In this document: positions 28,401 to 38,180 of the stretch, one piece after another
How the letters are laid out: each line of letters begins with the position of its first letter
Position numbering within the stretch: the stretch's first letter is position 1
From: an uncultured Alphaproteobacteria bacterium
Lineage (GTDB): Bacteria > Pseudomonadota > Alphaproteobacteria > RF32 > CAG-239
Assembly: GCA_944390885.1 (NCBI GenBank)
Contig: CALXRP010000015.1
Location: forward strand, 1 to 48,125
Direction: 5' to 3'
Length of the DNA stretch: 48,125 bases
Program-made: the position numbers and the translations under genes
Notes under the pieces: generated by a model
Seen by the model: the letters and a program-made list of their open reading frames with translations, nothing else
Told to the model about the DNA's origin: nothing
The model's database searches: none

Positions 28401-29635
28401 ATATCCCAGACTTCCGGACGTTCTTTTTCAACCATGCGTTTGGCTGCTTTAATCGTCGTCGCATGTCCGTAGAGTTCCAGTTTGGCATAAACAAACGGCT
28501 TAAACAATTCCAGCGCCATCTTCTTCGGCAGACCGCATTGATGCAGTTTGAGTTCCGGACCGACGGTAATAACCGAACGACCGGAGTAGTCAACACGCTT
28601 ACCAAGCAGGTTCTGACGGAAACGACCTTGCTTACCTTTGAGCATATCGGACAAAGATTTAAGCGGACGTTTGTTCGTACCGGTAATGGCACGGGCACGG
28701 CGACCATTATCAAACAAAGCATCAACAGATTCCTGCAACATGCGTTTTTCGTTGCGGATGATAATATCCGGCGCATGCAATTCCATCAATCTCTTCAAAC
28801 GGTTGTTGCGGTTGATAACCCGGCGATACAAATCGTTCAGGTCAGAAGTTGCAAACCGGCCGCCGTCCAAAGGAACCAACGGACGCAGTTCAGGCGGAAT
28901 AACCGGCAGAACATCCAAAATCATCCATTCCGGTTTGGTGTTGGAATCAATGAATGCCTCAATGATCTTCAATCTCTTAACCAGTTTCTTTCTCTTCGAT
29001 TCGGAAGCGGAATCTTTCAATTCCTCACGAATAGCCTTGCGTTCGGCTTCCAAATCAATAGAGGCCAGAATCTCTTTCAGAGCCTCGGCACCGATACCGG
29101 CGCGGAAAGAATCTTCGCCATACTCGTCAATGGCTTCCTGATACTGTTCTTCACTCAAAAGCTCATTAACCGAAAGCGGTGTCAAACCCGGTTCGATAAC
29201 AATGTAGCTTTCAAAATAAAGCACACGTTCCAGAGCCTTCATCGGAATATCGGTCAAAACCGCAATCCGTGACGGCAGAGATTTCAAAAACCAGATATGG
29301 GCAACCGGCGCAGCCAGTTCAATATGTCCCATTCTTTCACGACGGACTTTGGAAAGCGTGACTTCAACGCCGCACTTTTCGCAGACAACGCCGCGATATT
29401 TCATTCTTTTGTACTTTCCGCACAAGCATTCATAGTCTTTGACCGGACCAAAAATGCGGGCACAGAACAGACCGTCTCTTTCCGGCTTAAACGTACGGTA
29501 GTTAATGGTTTCCGGCTTTTTAACCTCACCATAAGACCACGAACGGATTTGCTCAGGAGAAGCGATGGAAATCTTAATCTCATCAAAAGATTCCCCGGCA
29601 GTTTGTTGCCCAAAAAACTTCATAATATCGTTCAT
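25460..29635 (-). CDS. rpoC: RNA polymerase beta' subunit
   Basis: 1391 aa, full length. The N-terminal zinc-binding cysteines ([20 protein letters not shown]), the catalytic [12 protein letters not shown] with three Asp, the bridge-helix/trigger-loop region and the second Cys set (CGTERG and [15 protein letters not shown]) are all intact. GAGGAG precedes the ATG. It follows rpoB by 21 bp. The gene ends at the terminator at 25405-25434, unlike the common arrangement where rpsL follows; rpsL is 22 kb away here. Confidence 0.98.
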   Translation of the reverse strand: MNDIMKFFGQQTAGESFDEIKISIASPEQIRSWSYGEVKKPETINYRTFKPERDGLFCARIFGPVKDYECLCGKYKRMKYRGVVCEKCGVEVTLSKVRRERMGHIELAAPVAHIWFLKSLPSRIAVLTDIPMKALERVLYFESYIVIEPGLTPLSVNELLSEEQYQEAIDEYGEDSFRAGIGAEALKEILASIDLEAERKAIREELKDSASESKRKKLVKRLKIIEAFIDSNTKPEWMILDVLPVIPPELRPLVPLDGGRFATSDLNDLYRRVINRNNRLKRLMELHAPDIIIRNEKRMLQESVDALFDNGRRARAITGTNKRPLKSLSDMLKGKQGRFRQNLLGKRVDYSGRSVITVGPELKLHQCGLPKKMALELFKPFVYAKLELYGHATTIKAAKRMVEKERPEVWDILEEVIREHPVLLNRAPTLHRLGIQAFEPVLVEGKAIHLHPLVCTAFNADFDGDQMAVHVPLSVEAQLEARVLMMSTNNILSPASGKPIIVPTQDMVLGIYYLTYDADGMLGEGMVFSDINEVEMALDAKVVDLHAKIKCRMEYVTDDGEIKTGIVETTPGRIKVSQILPKHKNVPFSLVNRLVKKKEIGEIIDIVYRHCGQKETVLFVDKIMTLGFTNACKAGISFGKDDLIVPDAKKVLIDETEKQVKEFEQQYQNGLITKGEKYNKVVDIWAACTDKIADEMMKNISKSDHGYINSVYMMAHSGARGSAAQMRQLAGMRGLMAKPNGEIIEQPIISNFKEGLTVLEYFNSTHGARKGLADTALKTANSGYLTRRLVDVAQDVVITETDCGTERGIIVRPVVDGGNVIVSIGERILGRTIQEDIIHPETGEVLVKKGKLIDENDVDVVEKAGVEQVKIRSVLTCESKDGVCAACYGRDLARGTPVNVGEAVGVIAAQSIGEPGTQLTMRTFHIGGAAQKGAEQASVEVPFAGVMKVENKHLVYNSEGNGIVLSRNCELVIVDAQGREKSRHHVPYGTKLLVAEDAKVKKGQKVAEWDPFTIPVITEKAGKVALIDLINNVSVKESVDETTGVVSKTVIDWRSQSSSAGLKPSIVLKDAKGKPVTYDNGKEIRYYMSVDAILSVEDGQEVQVGDVIARIPRESSKTKDITGGLPRVAELFEARRPKDQAIISDIDGMVEFGKDYKAKQRVTVVPKKGEPLEYLVPKGRHLVVQDGDIVKKGDMLVEGTPAPHDILRVLGVEKLAEYLVKEVQDVYRLQGVKINDKHIEVIVSQMLRKVEVTQPGDTTFLVGEQVDRDIFEAENAKVIADGGTPAEADPVLLGITKASLQTKSFISAASFQETTRVLTEAAVEGKVDHLRGLKENVIVGRLIPAGTGTVLRALKKVAVQNDKEILALKEEAAQAAANALPAGKAEEQKQA

Positions 29636-29656
29636 ATTTTTAAAACTCCTCTTACC

Positions 29657-32600
29657 TTAGGCTTCATCATTAAGCAATTCGACGTTCAGGCACAACGATT
29701 TGATTTCTTTAACCAAAACGTTGAAGGATTCCGGAATGCCGGCTTCAAAACCGTCATCACCGCGAACAATTGCCTCATAAACTTTCGTACGTCCGTTAAC
29801 GTCATCGGATTTAACGGTGAGCATCTCCTGCAGGGTATAGGCAGCACCATAAGCCTGCAAAGCCCAAACTTCCATTTCACCGAAACGCTGGCCGCCGAAT
29901 TGAGCCTTACCGCCCAGCGGCTGCTGGGTAACCAGACTGTACGGACCGACGGAACGTGCGTGCATTTTCTCGTCAACAATGTGGTGCAGCTTAATCATAT
30001 AGATGATACCGACGGTAACCTTACGGTCAAATTTCTCACCGGTACGGCCGTCATACAGGTCAATCTGACCGGAAGTCGGCAGCCCTGCCAGAGAAAGCAT
30101 ACGGTTGATATCGTCTTCGTGAGCGCCGTCAAATACCGGAGTAGCCGTCGGCACACCGTTTTTGAGGTTGGAAATCATTTCCAGCTTCTCGGCTTCGCTC
30201 ATCGGAACAATATCGCGCTTATACTGTTTTTCACCGTAAATTTCTTTCAGACGGTTATTCAGTTCATCAATAGTCTTTTCACCGCGTTTGTACTGCTCAC
30301 ACATTTCGTTAAGCTGTTGGCCGAGTTCTTTAGCCGCCCAGCCCAGGTGGGTTTCCAAAATCTGTCCGACATTCATACGAGAAGGCACACCCAACGGGTT
30401 CAACACAATGTCAACCGGTGTACCGTCTTCCATATACGGCATGTCTTCAAGTTTCAGAACACGGGAAATCGTACCTTTGTTACCATGACGTCCGGCAATC
30501 TTATCACCGGATTGAATCTTACGTTTGGTCGCAATGAAAACTTTAACCATTTTCAAAACGCCCGGCAGCAGATCATCACCGCGTTGAACTTTTTCAACCT
30601 TGTCTTCAAAATGCTTCTGAATCTTCTCATTGCGGGCATCAAAAGCAGCCAGCAATTCTTCGATTCTGGCCATAACCTCTTCGTCTTTGACCACAATCTT
30701 ACGCCATTGCGAAGACGGAACGGCAGCCAAAACTTCTTCGGTAACAACCGCATTTTTAGAAATGCCTTTCGGCGCATCAACCACGGTCTGTCCGAGCAGC
30801 ATTGACTTCAAACGAGCTTCAAAGTTCTTGCGGATAATTGCCAGCTCATCGTCGCGGTCTTTTGCCAGATTAGAAATTTCTTCCTGTTCGATGGACAAAG
30901 CACGCTCGTCTTTCTCAACGCCGCGGCGGGAGAAGACATGAACATCAACGACAATACCTTCAATACCCGGCTGAACGCGCAGAGAAGTATCGCGAACATC
31001 AGAGGCCTTTTCGCCAAAGATGGCACGCAGCAGTTTTTCTTCCGGCGTAACCGGCGATTCGCCCTTCGGCGTAACCTTACCGACCAGAATATCACCGGCC
31101 TTAACTTCAGCACCGATATAAACAATACCGGCTTCGTCAAGGTTGCGCAAAGCTTCTTCACCGACGTTCGGAATATCGCGGGTAATTTCTTCCTGACCGA
31201 GCTTGGTATCACGCGCCATAACTTCAAATTCTTCAATATGCAGAGAAGTAAAGACGTCATCGCGGGAAATTCTCTCGGACAGCAAAATTGCGTCTTCATA
31301 GTTCAAACCGTTCCACGGCATAAACGCAACCAGCACGTTTTTGCCCAGAGCCAGTTCGCCCATATCGGTACAAGGACCGTCAGCCATAATGTCGCCGGCC
31401 TTAACCTCGTCGCCGACCTTAACCAGCGGAACCTGGTTAATGCAGGTATTCTGGTTGGAACGGCGGAATTTTTGCAGTTTGTAAATCTCAACACCGACGT
31501 CTTTGGTATCTTCATTATGAGAACGAACCACAATACGGTTAGCATCAACCGCATCGACAACGCCGTCATATTTACAAACAACCGTCGCACCGGAATCTTT
31601 GGCAACGGCAGCTTCCATACCGGTACCGACCAACGGAGCTTCCGAACGCAGCAAAGGAACGCCTTGACGCTGCATGTTAGACCCCATCAACGCACGGTTT
31701 GCGTCATCGTTTTCCAGGAACGGAATCAAAGCCGTTGCAACCGAAACCAGCTGTTTCGGAGAAACGTCAATAAAGTCAATTTCTTCCGGATGAGCATACT
31801 CAAATTCACCGGCTTTGCGGCAGGCAATCAGCTCGTCTTCAAAATGGCCGTCGTCTTTAACTTTGGCGTTTGCTTCAGCGATTTTGAACTTGCCTTCCTC
31901 ATCGGCCGACAGATAAACAACATCCGAAGTAACCTTGCCGTTAACAACCTTGCGGTACGGACATTCAATAAAGCCGTATTTGTTAATGCGGGCATAAGTC
32001 GACAGAGAGTTAATCAAACCAATGTTCGGACCTTCCGGCGTCTCAATCGGGCAGATACGACCGTAATGGGTCGGGTGCACGTCGCGGACTTCAAAGCCTG
32101 CACGGTCACGGGACAAACCGCCCGGTCCCAATGCGGACAAACGGCGTTTGTGCGTAATTTCGGACAACGGGTTGTTCTGATCCATAAACTGCGACAACTG
32201 CGAAGAACCGAAGAACTCACGGATAACGGCGGCAATCGGTTTGGCATTGACCAAATCCTGCGGCTTAACGTTAGCCAAAACTTCGGAAGACATTCTTTCG
32301 CGAATGGCTCTTTCCATACGCAGCAAGCCCATACGATATTGATTTTCCATCAGTTCGCCGACTGAACGAACGCGGCGGTTGCCGAGGTGGTCAATATCAT
32401 CAACTTCGCCTTTGCCGTCACGCAGCTCAACCAGGCGTTTGACAATGCGCAAAATATCATCGGCGCGTAAAGTTCTCAAAGTATCAGGAGCTTCCTCAAA
32501 CGGAATATCCAGAGCCACATTCATCTTAACACGGCCGACCGATGAAAGGTCATAACGTTCCAAATCAAAGAACAGGGATTTGAACAACTGTTCGGCCGTT

Positions 32601-33832
32601 TCCAATGTCGGCGGTTCACCCGGGCGCATAACACGATAAATATCAAGCAAAGCCTCTTCGCGGCAGGAGTTTTTATCGGCTGCCAGCGTATTACGGATAT
32701 ACGGACCAACGTTAACGCCGTCAATATAAAGGGTATTAACCTCATTGACTTTAGCAGCGGCAATTTTACCCAACAATTCTTCGGTAATTTCATCACCGGC
32801 CTCGGCAATAACCTCGCCGCTCTTCTTCTCAACAATTTCGTTAGCCAGGAACTTACCGAGCATTTGTTTGGCATCGACTTTATAATATTCCAGACCTTCA
32901 TCGGCAAGTTTCTGAGCCGTTCTCTGCGTCAGCTTTTTACCCTGCTCCAGCACAACGTCGCCGGTTTTGGCGTTAATCAGGTCAAAATCAAATTTAACAC
33001 CTTTCATTCTTTCCGGAACAAACTTGGCCTTCCAGGCTTTTTTATCAGCAATAAAGGTATCAATATCATAGAAATAGGCCAAAATCTCTTCTTTGGACAT
33101 TCCTTTGATTTCAGACGGATCAATCTTCTTGCCTTCTTTGGCCAGCTTTTTGATTTTTTCTTCGGTTTCTTTGGAATACAAAGAATACAAGATAGATGTT
33201 ACCGGCAGTTTGCGGCGTCGGTCAATACGGGCATACAGCAGGTCTTTGGCATCAAATTCAAAATCCAGCCAGGAACCGCGGTACGGAATAATGCGGGCGG
33301 CAAACAAATATTTACCGGAAGAAACGGTCTTGCCTTTGTCATGGTCAAAGAACACGCCCGGAGAACGGTGCATCTGAGAAACGACAACGCGTTCGGTACC
33401 GTTGAAGATAAAGGTACCTTTGTCCGTCATCAACGGAATGTCACCCATATAAACGTCTTGTTCCTTAATGTCATGGATAGACTTTGCCCCGGTGGCTTCA
33501 TCCGTATCCCAAACCACCAGACGCAGCGTAGCCTTAATCGGAGCGGCATAAGTCATATCGCGCTTAATGCACTCTTCCACGTCATATTTCGGCTCTTCGA
33601 GCTCATATTTCACAAATTCAAGCTCGCCGTTACCGGAAAAATCTTTGATGGGGAAAACAGATTTGAAAACTTCTTCCAAACCGAATTCGCATTTTTCTGC
33701 ATTTTTATCAGCTTCAATAAAGCTGTTATAAGAACCGGTTTGAACTTCGATTAAACTCGGCATTTCCGACACGGCGTCGATTTTGCCGAAGTTTCTTCTT
33801 ACACGTCTTTTGCTCGTATAAGATGTCAGCAT
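29657..33832 (-). CDS. rpoB: RNA polymerase beta subunit
   Basis: About 1391 aa. The ATG at 33832 ([17 protein letters not shown]) is the likely start, with AGGGA about 9 bases upstream; the open frame also allows a TTG at 33841 that abuts that sequence. The rifampicin region reads [20 protein letters not shown] with the usual residues, so no resistance change is seen. The catalytic lysine segment and C-terminal switch region are present. It is co-transcribed with rpoC, but separated from rplL by 1.4 kb holding a plus-strand gene. Confidence 0.97.
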   Translation of the reverse strand: MLTSYTSKRRVRRNFGKIDAVSEMPSLIEVQTGSYNSFIEADKNAEKCEFGLEEVFKSVFPIKDFSGNGELEFVKYELEEPKYDVEECIKRDMTYAAPIKATLRLVVWDTDEATGAKSIHDIKEQDVYMGDIPLMTDKGTFIFNGTERVVVSQMHRSPGVFFDHDKGKTVSSGKYLFAARIIPYRGSWLDFEFDAKDLLYARIDRRRKLPVTSILYSLYSKETEEKIKKLAKEGKKIDPSEIKGMSKEEILAYFYDIDTFIADKKAWKAKFVPERMKGVKFDFDLINAKTGDVVLEQGKKLTQRTAQKLADEGLEYYKVDAKQMLGKFLANEIVEKKSGEVIAEAGDEITEELLGKIAAAKVNEVNTLYIDGVNVGPYIRNTLAADKNSCREEALLDIYRVMRPGEPPTLETAEQLFKSLFFDLERYDLSSVGRVKMNVALDIPFEEAPDTLRTLRADDILRIVKRLVELRDGKGEVDDIDHLGNRRVRSVGELMENQYRMGLLRMERAIRERMSSEVLANVKPQDLVNAKPIAAVIREFFGSSQLSQFMDQNNPLSEITHKRRLSALGPGGLSRDRAGFEVRDVHPTHYGRICPIETPEGPNIGLINSLSTYARINKYGFIECPYRKVVNGKVTSDVVYLSADEEGKFKIAEANAKVKDDGHFEDELIACRKAGEFEYAHPEEIDFIDVSPKQLVSVATALIPFLENDDANRALMGSNMQRQGVPLLRSEAPLVGTGMEAAVAKDSGATVVCKYDGVVDAVDANRIVVRSHNEDTKDVGVEIYKLQKFRRSNQNTCINQVPLVKVGDEVKAGDIMADGPCTDMGELALGKNVLVAFMPWNGLNYEDAILLSERISRDDVFTSLHIEEFEVMARDTKLGQEEITRDIPNVGEEALRNLDEAGIVYIGAEVKAGDILVGKVTPKGESPVTPEEKLLRAIFGEKASDVRDTSLRVQPGIEGIVVDVHVFSRRGVEKDERALSIEQEEISNLAKDRDDELAIIRKNFEARLKSMLLGQTVVDAPKGISKNAVVTEEVLAAVPSSQWRKIVVKDEEVMARIEELLAAFDARNEKIQKHFEDKVEKVQRGDDLLPGVLKMVKVFIATKRKIQSGDKIAGRHGNKGTISRVLKLEDMPYMEDGTPVDIVLNPLGVPSRMNVGQILETHLGWAAKELGQQLNEMCEQYKRGEKTIDELNNRLKEIYGEKQYKRDIVPMSEAEKLEMISNLKNGVPTATPVFDGAHEDDINRMLSLAGLPTSGQIDLYDGRTGEKFDRKVTVGIIYMIKLHHIVDEKMHARSVGPYSLVTQQPLGGKAQFGGQRFGEMEVWALQAYGAAYTLQEMLTVKSDDVNGRTKVYEAIVRGDDGFEAGIPESFNVLVKEIKSLCLNVELLNDEA

Positions 33833-33854
33833 ATACTTCAATCCCTATAAGTTA

Positions 33855-34166
33855 GATTCTGCGACAATACCGTTGGACAACGCCAAACCCCGACCGCAGA
33901 AGGTTGTCAAAAATCGATTTTTAAAGGCGGGAACCCTGCCGAACCCCCGAATAAAAAATTCACTCGGCAGCGATTCGCAGAATAATAAATTTTAAATTCG
34001 TCTACTTTTATACCACTGAGTCTAAAATTGCAAGCACAATTATCACTAAAGAGTCAAGTTTTTTAACATCAAACTTAACATCTTTTTAACCTAAGCGATT
34101 CAAATTTCTTATTTCTTGTTTTTCAAGATGTTACGTCAAAACCTCATCAATTTTCCATCAAGATTC
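33855..34166. promoter_or_regulatory. Cluster of six GANTC sites upstream of rpoB
   Basis: The 449-bp region between rpoB and the plus-strand membrane gene has GANTC at 33855, 33972, 34018, 34051, 34097 and 34162; about 1.2 would be expected by chance. The region otherwise holds the candidate rpoB promoter and no gene. Confidence 0.65.
34007..34034 (-). promoter_or_regulatory. Candidate promoter of rpoB-rpoC
   Basis: On the minus strand CTTGCA (34034-34029) and TATAAA (34012-34007) are 16 bases apart. The block CTTGCAATTTTA with GTGG before the -10 recurs at rplK (CTTGTAATTTTA, GTGG). A GANTC site (34018-34022) lies in the spacer. A TTGACT further upstream (34057-34052) has no -10 at the right distance. 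Confidence 0.5.
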
Positions 34167-34281
34167 AGCTAATTTTGTCTTTTCCGCATCAGTTTCACTC
34201 AAAAAACAACCTACATAAATTGACAAAGACAAGAAAATATATTATTGCATAGGAACAAAATTAATTATTAAATTTACGATT

Positions 34282-34839
34282 ATGGAAACAATTATTTTTT
34301 GCTGGGTCGCACCTGTCTGTGCAATTGTCAGCGGTTGCCTGTTAGGGTTATGTCAAAGATATAACGAAATGTTCAACCGTTGGCCGAACAAACATTATTT
34401 GCTGGTTCTCAAAATTTTACTTAGCCTTTTCTTTTTAATCTCTTTGATCACGGGTTATTTGGGGAGTATAAACGGCTTAGAAGGAAAAGAGCAATCACTT
34501 TGGACCGGTATACTTGGTGCAACAGCCATGGTTATTCCCGCCTATTTGGGCCATTCTGCCGGATACCATAAACTTTTGTTCAAAAGCAAAGAAGCAAACC
34601 GGACGATTAATTATATTGCCAATGCGGCATATCTGCTTCTTTTGATAAGCTGTCTGGCTGTTTGGTATATCAAAATCGAGTTGATAGTCCCGGCTGCGCT
34701 TTTTTGGACAGCACTTGCTGCCGGGGCTATTCTGATCATGATTATAATAGCGAGCACCATTTGTATCGGCCTTGCCGGCATAATTCTTTTTTCCCTCTGC
34801 GGACTAACAAAAACCTATTGGCAATGGTTAAATGATTAA
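34282..34839 (+). CDS. Hypothetical membrane protein inserted between rplL and rpoB
   Basis: 185 aa with about five hydrophobic helices (near 4-24, 43-63, 74-92, 107-127 and 134-172). No family is recognised. The ATG at 34282 has no Shine-Dalgarno sequence; the leader is AT-rich (AATTATTAAATTTACG). A TTGACA at 34220-34225 may be its -35. It faces against the ribosomal genes and separates rplL from rpoB, which are adjacent in most bacteria. It ends at its own terminator. Confidence 0.75.
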   Translation: METIIFCWVAPVCAIVSGCLLGLCQRYNEMFNRWPNKHYLLVLKILLSLFFLISLITGYLGSINGLEGKEQSLWTGILGATAMVIPAYLGHSAGYHKLLFKSKEANRTINYIANAAYLLLLISCLAVWYIKIELIVPAALFWTALAAGAILIMIIIASTICIGLAGIILFSLCGLTKTYWQWLND

Positions 34840-34840
34840 A

Positions 34841-34873
34841 AAAAACTCCGGAATCCCTTTCCGGAGTTTTTTG
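34841..34873 (+). terminator. Terminator after the membrane protein gene
   Basis: The stem AAACTCCGGAA/TTCCGGAGTTT is followed by T residues, directly after the stop codon. Its symmetry would also allow it to stop minus-strand transcripts. Confidence 0.85.
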
Positions 34874-34921
34874 CATTTTTCACTGCCACAAACAATAAAA
34901 GTTTGAAGAACAGTTTAGATA

Positions 34922-35102
34922 GAGTTAAAATAAAAAAGGAGAAAATTTTAGTAACCGCTAAGGAAAAATAACAACGATTTGTTATTTTTCTCTGCAAGGT
35001 CTTGACTTTCTTAATGAGAAAAGGATTGTGACAACTTCCTTTTCGAATTTAGAAACTCAAGCAACGAGGTACATGAATTTTCTCCTTTTGCAATTTTAGC
35101 TC
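34922..35102 (-). repeat. GUAC-family element, copy b, with a branched insertion
   Basis: A 181-nt element whose outer arms GAGTTAAAAT and AAAAGGAGAAAATT pair with AATTTTCTCCTTTT and ATTTTAGCTC. The usual GUACC core pairs with GGUUAC. In place of the short loop there is an insertion of about 120 nt containing two further hairpins: 34963-34990 (11-bp perfect stem GAAAAATAACA) and 35018-35044 (8-bp stem GAAAAGGA). The whole would fold like a three-way junction. It lies downstream of rplL in the rplL sense. Confidence 0.6.
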
Positions 35103-35137
35103 ACCATACAGTAAAAGTTCAAGATTTGGAACTTATA

Positions 35138-35213
35138 GCGTAAAAAACAAAGCGGTCAAAATTCTAGTGTACAATAAGGTACATGAATTTTGACCGTTCT
35201 GCAGTTTTTTGCG
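35138..35213 (-). repeat. GUAC-core hairpin, copy c (after rplL)
   Basis: The core arms CGGTCAAAATTC/GAATTTTGACCG (35153-35196) pair perfectly over 12 bp and enclose TGTAC/GTACA. An outer GCG-AAAAAAC/GTTTTTTGCGC stem extends it. In the rplL sense it starts about 28 nt after the stop codon, so it may form the 3' end of the rplJL transcript. Confidence 0.65.
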
Positions 35214-35240
35214 CTAGAAGCCCAAAGACTGAACTTTTAA

Positions 35241-35612
35241 TTACTTGAGTTCAACCTTAGCCCCAGCCTCTTCCAACTTCTTCTTCATTTCTTCGGCTTC
35301 AGCTTTGGCAACGCCTTCTTTGATCGTCTTCGGAGCGCCGTCAACCAGATCTTTGGCTTCTTTCAGACCCAATTGGGTAATAGCGCGGATTTCCTTAATA
35401 ACGTTAATTTTGTTAGCGCCGGCTTCAGCAAGAATAACATCAAATTCTGTTTTTTCTTCTTCAGCAGCACCTGCGGCAGCACCACCGGCAGCTACGGCAA
35501 CGGCAGCAGCGGCAGAAACGCCCCATTTTTCTTCCAACATTTTAGACAGGTCAGCAGCTTCCATAACGGTCAAAGCTGACAATTCATCAACTAATTTGGC
35601 TAAATCGGCCAT
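35241..35612 (-). CDS. rplL: 50S ribosomal protein L7/L12
   Basis: 123 aa. It has the N-terminal dimerisation domain ([20 protein letters not shown]), an Ala/Gly-rich hinge (about 36-52) and the C-terminal factor-binding domain ([20 protein letters not shown]). L7/L12 is the multicopy stalk protein that recruits EF-Tu, EF-G, IF-2 and RF3. TTGGAG precedes the ATG. It is 160 bp after rplJ with a hairpin of the GUAC family between, and two more follow it. Confidence 0.98.
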   Translation of the reverse strand: MADLAKLVDELSALTVMEAADLSKMLEEKWGVSAAAAVAVAAGGAAAGAAEEEKTEFDVILAEAGANKINVIKEIRAITQLGLKEAKDLVDGAPKTIKEGVAKAEAEEMKKKLEEAGAKVELK

Positions 35613-35696
35613 ATTTTTTCTCCAATAAATAAATTAAATCTTAAATTCTAAAAATTAATATCACAACAATTTTGCATTTTAGGCGAGGTATGCGCC

Positions 35697-35746
35697 GTAA
35701 GTTTTGAGCGAAACGTACAATAAAAGTACATGGGCAAAAAACTCAC
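35697..35746 (-). repeat. GUAC-core hairpin, copy d (rplJ-rplL intergenic)
   Basis: In the gene sense GUGAGUUUU pairs with AAAACUUAC, and the inner AUGUAC with GUACGU around a UUUUAUU loop. It lies between two genes that are co-transcribed in most bacteria and made in a 1:4 ratio (L10 to L7/L12), so it may affect relative expression. Confidence 0.55.
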
Positions 35747-35772
35747 AAACAGAACCTGCATAAAACCAAAAT

Positions 35773-36255
35773 TTAAGCAGCTTCTTTTTCGCTGTAAGCC
35801 TTGGTAACTCTTGCCAACTGAGCTCCCGGAGCCTGCAACAGACCAATAATCTTGGCGCGCAGTTCGTCCATAGAAGGAATGGTAGCCAGTTTGTTGATTT
35901 CGGCAACAGAGAGAACACCTGTTCCCATCGCACCGCCAACAACAATCAGCTTCTCATTGGTTTTGGCAAATTGAACACAAGCTTTGCAGGCCGAAACCGG
36001 ATCATTGGCGAAAGCAATTGCCGTCGGACCTTTGAACAAGTCAGTCAGGCCTTCAAATTTTGTGCCTTTAAGAGCAAGACGAGTGATACGATTTTTAGTA
36101 ACTCTAAAGCCAGCGCCTGCTTTTCTGATATTGTCGCGCAATTCCGAAACTTCGGCCACAGTCAGACCTTTATAGTGCGAAACGACTATAATTTCGGCAT
36201 TGTTAAACAACTCATTCAGTTCGCTGAGCAATTGTGCTTTTTCTTCGCGATTCAC
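35773..36255 (-). CDS. rplJ: 50S ribosomal protein L10
   Basis: 160 aa from a GTG at 36255 (VNREEKAQLLSELNELF). GGAG lies 8 bases upstream, and residues upstream of this in the open frame do not match the family. L10 binds 23S rRNA at the stalk base and carries the L7/L12 dimers through its C-terminal helix. It is preceded by a classical L10 leader, the target for autogenous repression by the L10-L7/L12 complex. Confidence 0.96.
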   Translation of the reverse strand: MNREEKAQLLSELNELFNNAEIIVVSHYKGLTVAEVSELRDNIRKAGAGFRVTKNRITRLALKGTKFEGLTDLFKGPTAIAFANDPVSACKACVQFAKTNEKLIVVGGAMGTGVLSVAEINKLATIPSMDELRAKIIGLLQAPGAQLARVTKAYSEKEAA

Positions 36256-36339
36256 TAATTGTCTCCAATAAAAACATTGCTCATCACAATGCATTTCAAC
36301 ACTTAACCGCCAAGACAAAAAGGTTAGAAAATTTAATTT

Positions 36340-36430
36340 GCTTAATCTCCCAACCGCCTCAGCGGGACCTAATCTGTCCAGGAGAAAAAAGATATTAAAA
36401 TGTCTCTACTCCCGTCTGCGTAGGATATTT
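36340..36430 (-). ncRNA. Ribosomal protein L10 leader (autoregulatory mRNA structure)
   Basis: In the rplJ sense this stretch reads CCTACGCAGACGGGAGTAG and later CTCCTGGACAGATTAGGTCC and GCTGAGGCGGTTGGGAG. The GCAGACGG block resembles the GCGTAGACGG hallmark of L10 leaders, and CTCCTGG/CCCGCTGAGGCGG are stem parts. It lies 85-175 bp before the rplJ start, the right place for translational repression by L10-L7/L12. Confidence 0.7.
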
Positions 36431-36501
36431 AAGATATGCCCGTTTTTTATGCCGGTTTTCCGGCCTTTTTCCGGTCAGACCACCTACGGTCTTGGACAGT
36501 T

Positions 36502-36551
36502 TTCAGAAAATTCTCCGGTTCTTTAACGAACTCTTGTTAGAATTTTCTGAA
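36502..36551 (-). repeat. Hairpin related to the GUAC family (upstream of the rplJ leader)
   Basis: TTCAGAAAATTC pairs perfectly with GAATTTTCTGAA over 12 bp. The arms end in AAAATTC/GAATTTT like the other members, but the inner stem is GUUC/GAAC instead of GUAC/GUAC. It is a possible eighth, diverged member. Confidence 0.4.
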
Positions 36552-36666
36552 GAGCGGGCGGTGATAAAGCTCACCACCCAAAACTTTCTTATGCTTTGTA
36601 AAATTTGTCTGCGTTTTTTTAATCAATCAAACCATCTATGGCTTTGATAAAATGCTTTGCTACGCA

Positions 36667-36715
36667 GTTGATTTTGAGTGAAGTGTACAAAAAAGTACAT
36701 AAACGAAAAATCAAC
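36667..36715 (-). repeat. GUAC-core hairpin, copy e (after rplA)
   Basis: In the gene sense GUUGAUUUU pairs with AAAAUCAAC, and AUGUAC with GUACACU around a six-U loop. It begins 33 nt after the rplA stop codon. The rest of the 492-bp rplA-rplJ gap holds the L10 leader and the hairpin at 36502-36551. Confidence 0.65.
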
Positions 36716-36747
36716 AAGTATGAAAGTATTTTTGCAAAGCCCCTATC

Positions 36748-37431
36748 TTACAAAGCGGAAGAATCAACCTTCAAACCAACACCCATCGTGCTGCTCAAAG
36801 AAATCTTCTTCATATAAACGCCTTTGGCACCGGCAGGTTTTGCCTTGATGATAGCATCAATAAAGGTTTTGGCGTTGTCATAAATCTGCTCTTCGCTAAA
36901 GCTTGCTTTGGCGATACCGGCATGAACAATACCGTTTTTCTCAACACGATATTGAACTTCACCGGCTTTGGCCTTTTTAACGGCATTGGCAACATCCGTC
37001 GTGACCGTACCCAATTTCGGGTTCGGCATCAATCCTTTCGGACCGAGAACGCGGGCAACACGACCGGCCAAGCCCATCATATCCGGCGTTGCGATACATC
37101 TGTCAAAATCAACCTTTCCGGCCAAAATGGAATCAATCAGATTCTCGGCACCGACGATATCAGCACCGGCAGCCTTAGCCTCATCAGCTTTTTCGCCCTG
37201 AGCCAAAACGGCAACACGAACGGTTTTGCCGTTTCCGTGCGGCAGAGAGCATACGCCGCGAACCATCTGGTCGGCATGTTTCGGATCAACACCCAGATTG
37301 ATAGCCAAATCAATCGTTTCGTCAAACTTGGCTTTTGCATTTTCTTTAACGAGCTTAACAGCGTCTTTCAGAGAATAGCTCTGCATTTTATCAACTGTTT
37401 TATAAGCATTTACAATTCTTTTTCCGTGCAT
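36748..37431 (-). CDS. rplA: 50S ribosomal protein L1
   Basis: 227 aa, slightly short of the common 230-235 aa. It has the L1 signature ([10 protein letters not shown] near residue 125) and the [20 protein letters not shown] segment. L1 forms the mobile stalk at the E site and represses the L11 operon mRNA. It starts 4 bp after rplK, with GGAG inside the rplK end, so the two are translationally coupled. Confidence 0.97.
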   Translation of the reverse strand: MHGKRIVNAYKTVDKMQSYSLKDAVKLVKENAKAKFDETIDLAINLGVDPKHADQMVRGVCSLPHGNGKTVRVAVLAQGEKADEAKAAGADIVGAENLIDSILAGKVDFDRCIATPDMMGLAGRVARVLGPKGLMPNPKLGTVTTDVANAVKKAKAGEVQYRVEKNGIVHAGIAKASFSEEQIYDNAKTFIDAIIKAKPAGAKGVYMKKISLSSTMGVGLKVDSSAL

Positions 37432-37435
37432 AGCC

Positions 37436-37873
37436 TTACTCCACTACCTTAACGCCCATAGAACGAGCCTGACCTTTAACCATATTCATAGCGGCTTCGA
37501 CTGTCGAGCAGTTCAAATCCGGCAATTTGGCTTCGGCAATTTCCTTAACCTGAGCCAGTGTCAGTTGACCGGCAACAGATTTGCTGGGTTCTTTGGAACC
37601 GCTCTTAATATTGGCGGCTTTTTTAATGTAGAAAGAAACCGGCGGCAGTTTGGTAACAAAAGTAAAACTCTTGTCTTCAAAAGCCGTAATAATGACCGGT
37701 ACCGGAATTCCCGGCTCCATTTTCTGGGTAGCTGCGTTAAAAGCTTTGCAGAATTCCATAATATTCAAGCCTTTTTGGCCCAGAGCCGGACCAACTGGAG
37801 GAGAAGGGTTAGCTTTTCCTGCAGGGATCTGAAGCTTGATTAATCCTAAAATTTTCTTTTTAGTTTTAGCCAT
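37436..37873 (-). CDS. rplK: 50S ribosomal protein L11
   Basis: 145 aa. The N-terminal domain [21 protein letters not shown] and the C-terminal rRNA-binding domain ending [14 protein letters not shown] are standard for L11, which with 23S rRNA forms the GTPase-associated centre and is needed for RelA activation. AGAGGT precedes the ATG. It is the first gene of the unit; nusG, usually directly upstream, is separated by a plus-strand gene. Confidence 0.97.
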   Translation of the reverse strand: MAKTKKKILGLIKLQIPAGKANPSPPVGPALGQKGLNIMEFCKAFNAATQKMEPGIPVPVIITAFEDKSFTFVTKLPPVSFYIKKAANIKSGSKEPSKSVAGQLTLAQVKEIAEAKLPDLNCSTVEAAMNMVKGQARSMGVKVVE

Positions 37874-37939
37874 TTCATACCTCTGTTTAGGGTCGTGGTA
37901 CAGGGCGATGGCCCGCCTCCCACGAAATTATTACAATAC

Positions 37940-38075
37940 GATTCGCGCTCTTAAAGACAGAATCCCGCCTTTAAGAGTCGCCTCTGTATACCACAAACAT
38001 TTAAAATTACAAGCACTTTTTTTAAATTTTCTTCATTTTGAGTCGCATTTCAGCCCTAACATATTGAAAAGACTC
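37940..38075. promoter_or_regulatory. Cluster of five GANTC sites upstream of rplK
   Basis: GANTC occurs at 37940, 37960, 37975, 38040 and 38071, that is five in 136 bp where about 0.5 is expected. The rplK promoter lies inside the cluster. The plus-strand promoter of the S1-like gene is just beyond it. Confidence 0.65.
37985..38013 (-). promoter_or_regulatory. Promoter of rplK-rplA
   Basis: On the minus strand CTTGTA (38013-38008) and TATACA (37990-37985) are 17 bases apart. The surrounding bases match the candidate rpoB promoter (CTTG(C/T)AATTTTA and GTGG before the -10). Confidence 0.6.
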
Positions 38076-38114
38076 GCCCACACAGCGCCTCATTTGTCAA
38101 CTTTCGACAAAATT

Positions 38115-38142
38115 CTTGCATGTTTAATAAATTTAATATATA
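38115..38142 (+). promoter_or_regulatory. Candidate promoter of the S1-like gene
   Basis: CTTGCA (38115-38120) and TATATA (38137-38142) are 16 bases apart, 38 bp before the ATG. The spacing and -35 match the candidate rpoB promoter type. Confidence 0.5.
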
Positions 38143-38180
38143 GTAAGAAGCACAATTTTATTATTCTTAAATAATTTTTT

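Noticed and set aside
25472..33754. Long plus-strand frames (up to 502 codons) across rpoC and rpoB
   Set aside because: They lie antisense to complete rpoB and rpoC and reflect codon bias of the real genes; no recognisable domains.
38064..38105. TTGACA on the minus strand at about 38098 as the rplK -35
   Set aside because: The next TATGTT lies about 30 bases away, too far; the CTTGTA-N17-TATACA further downstream fits better.
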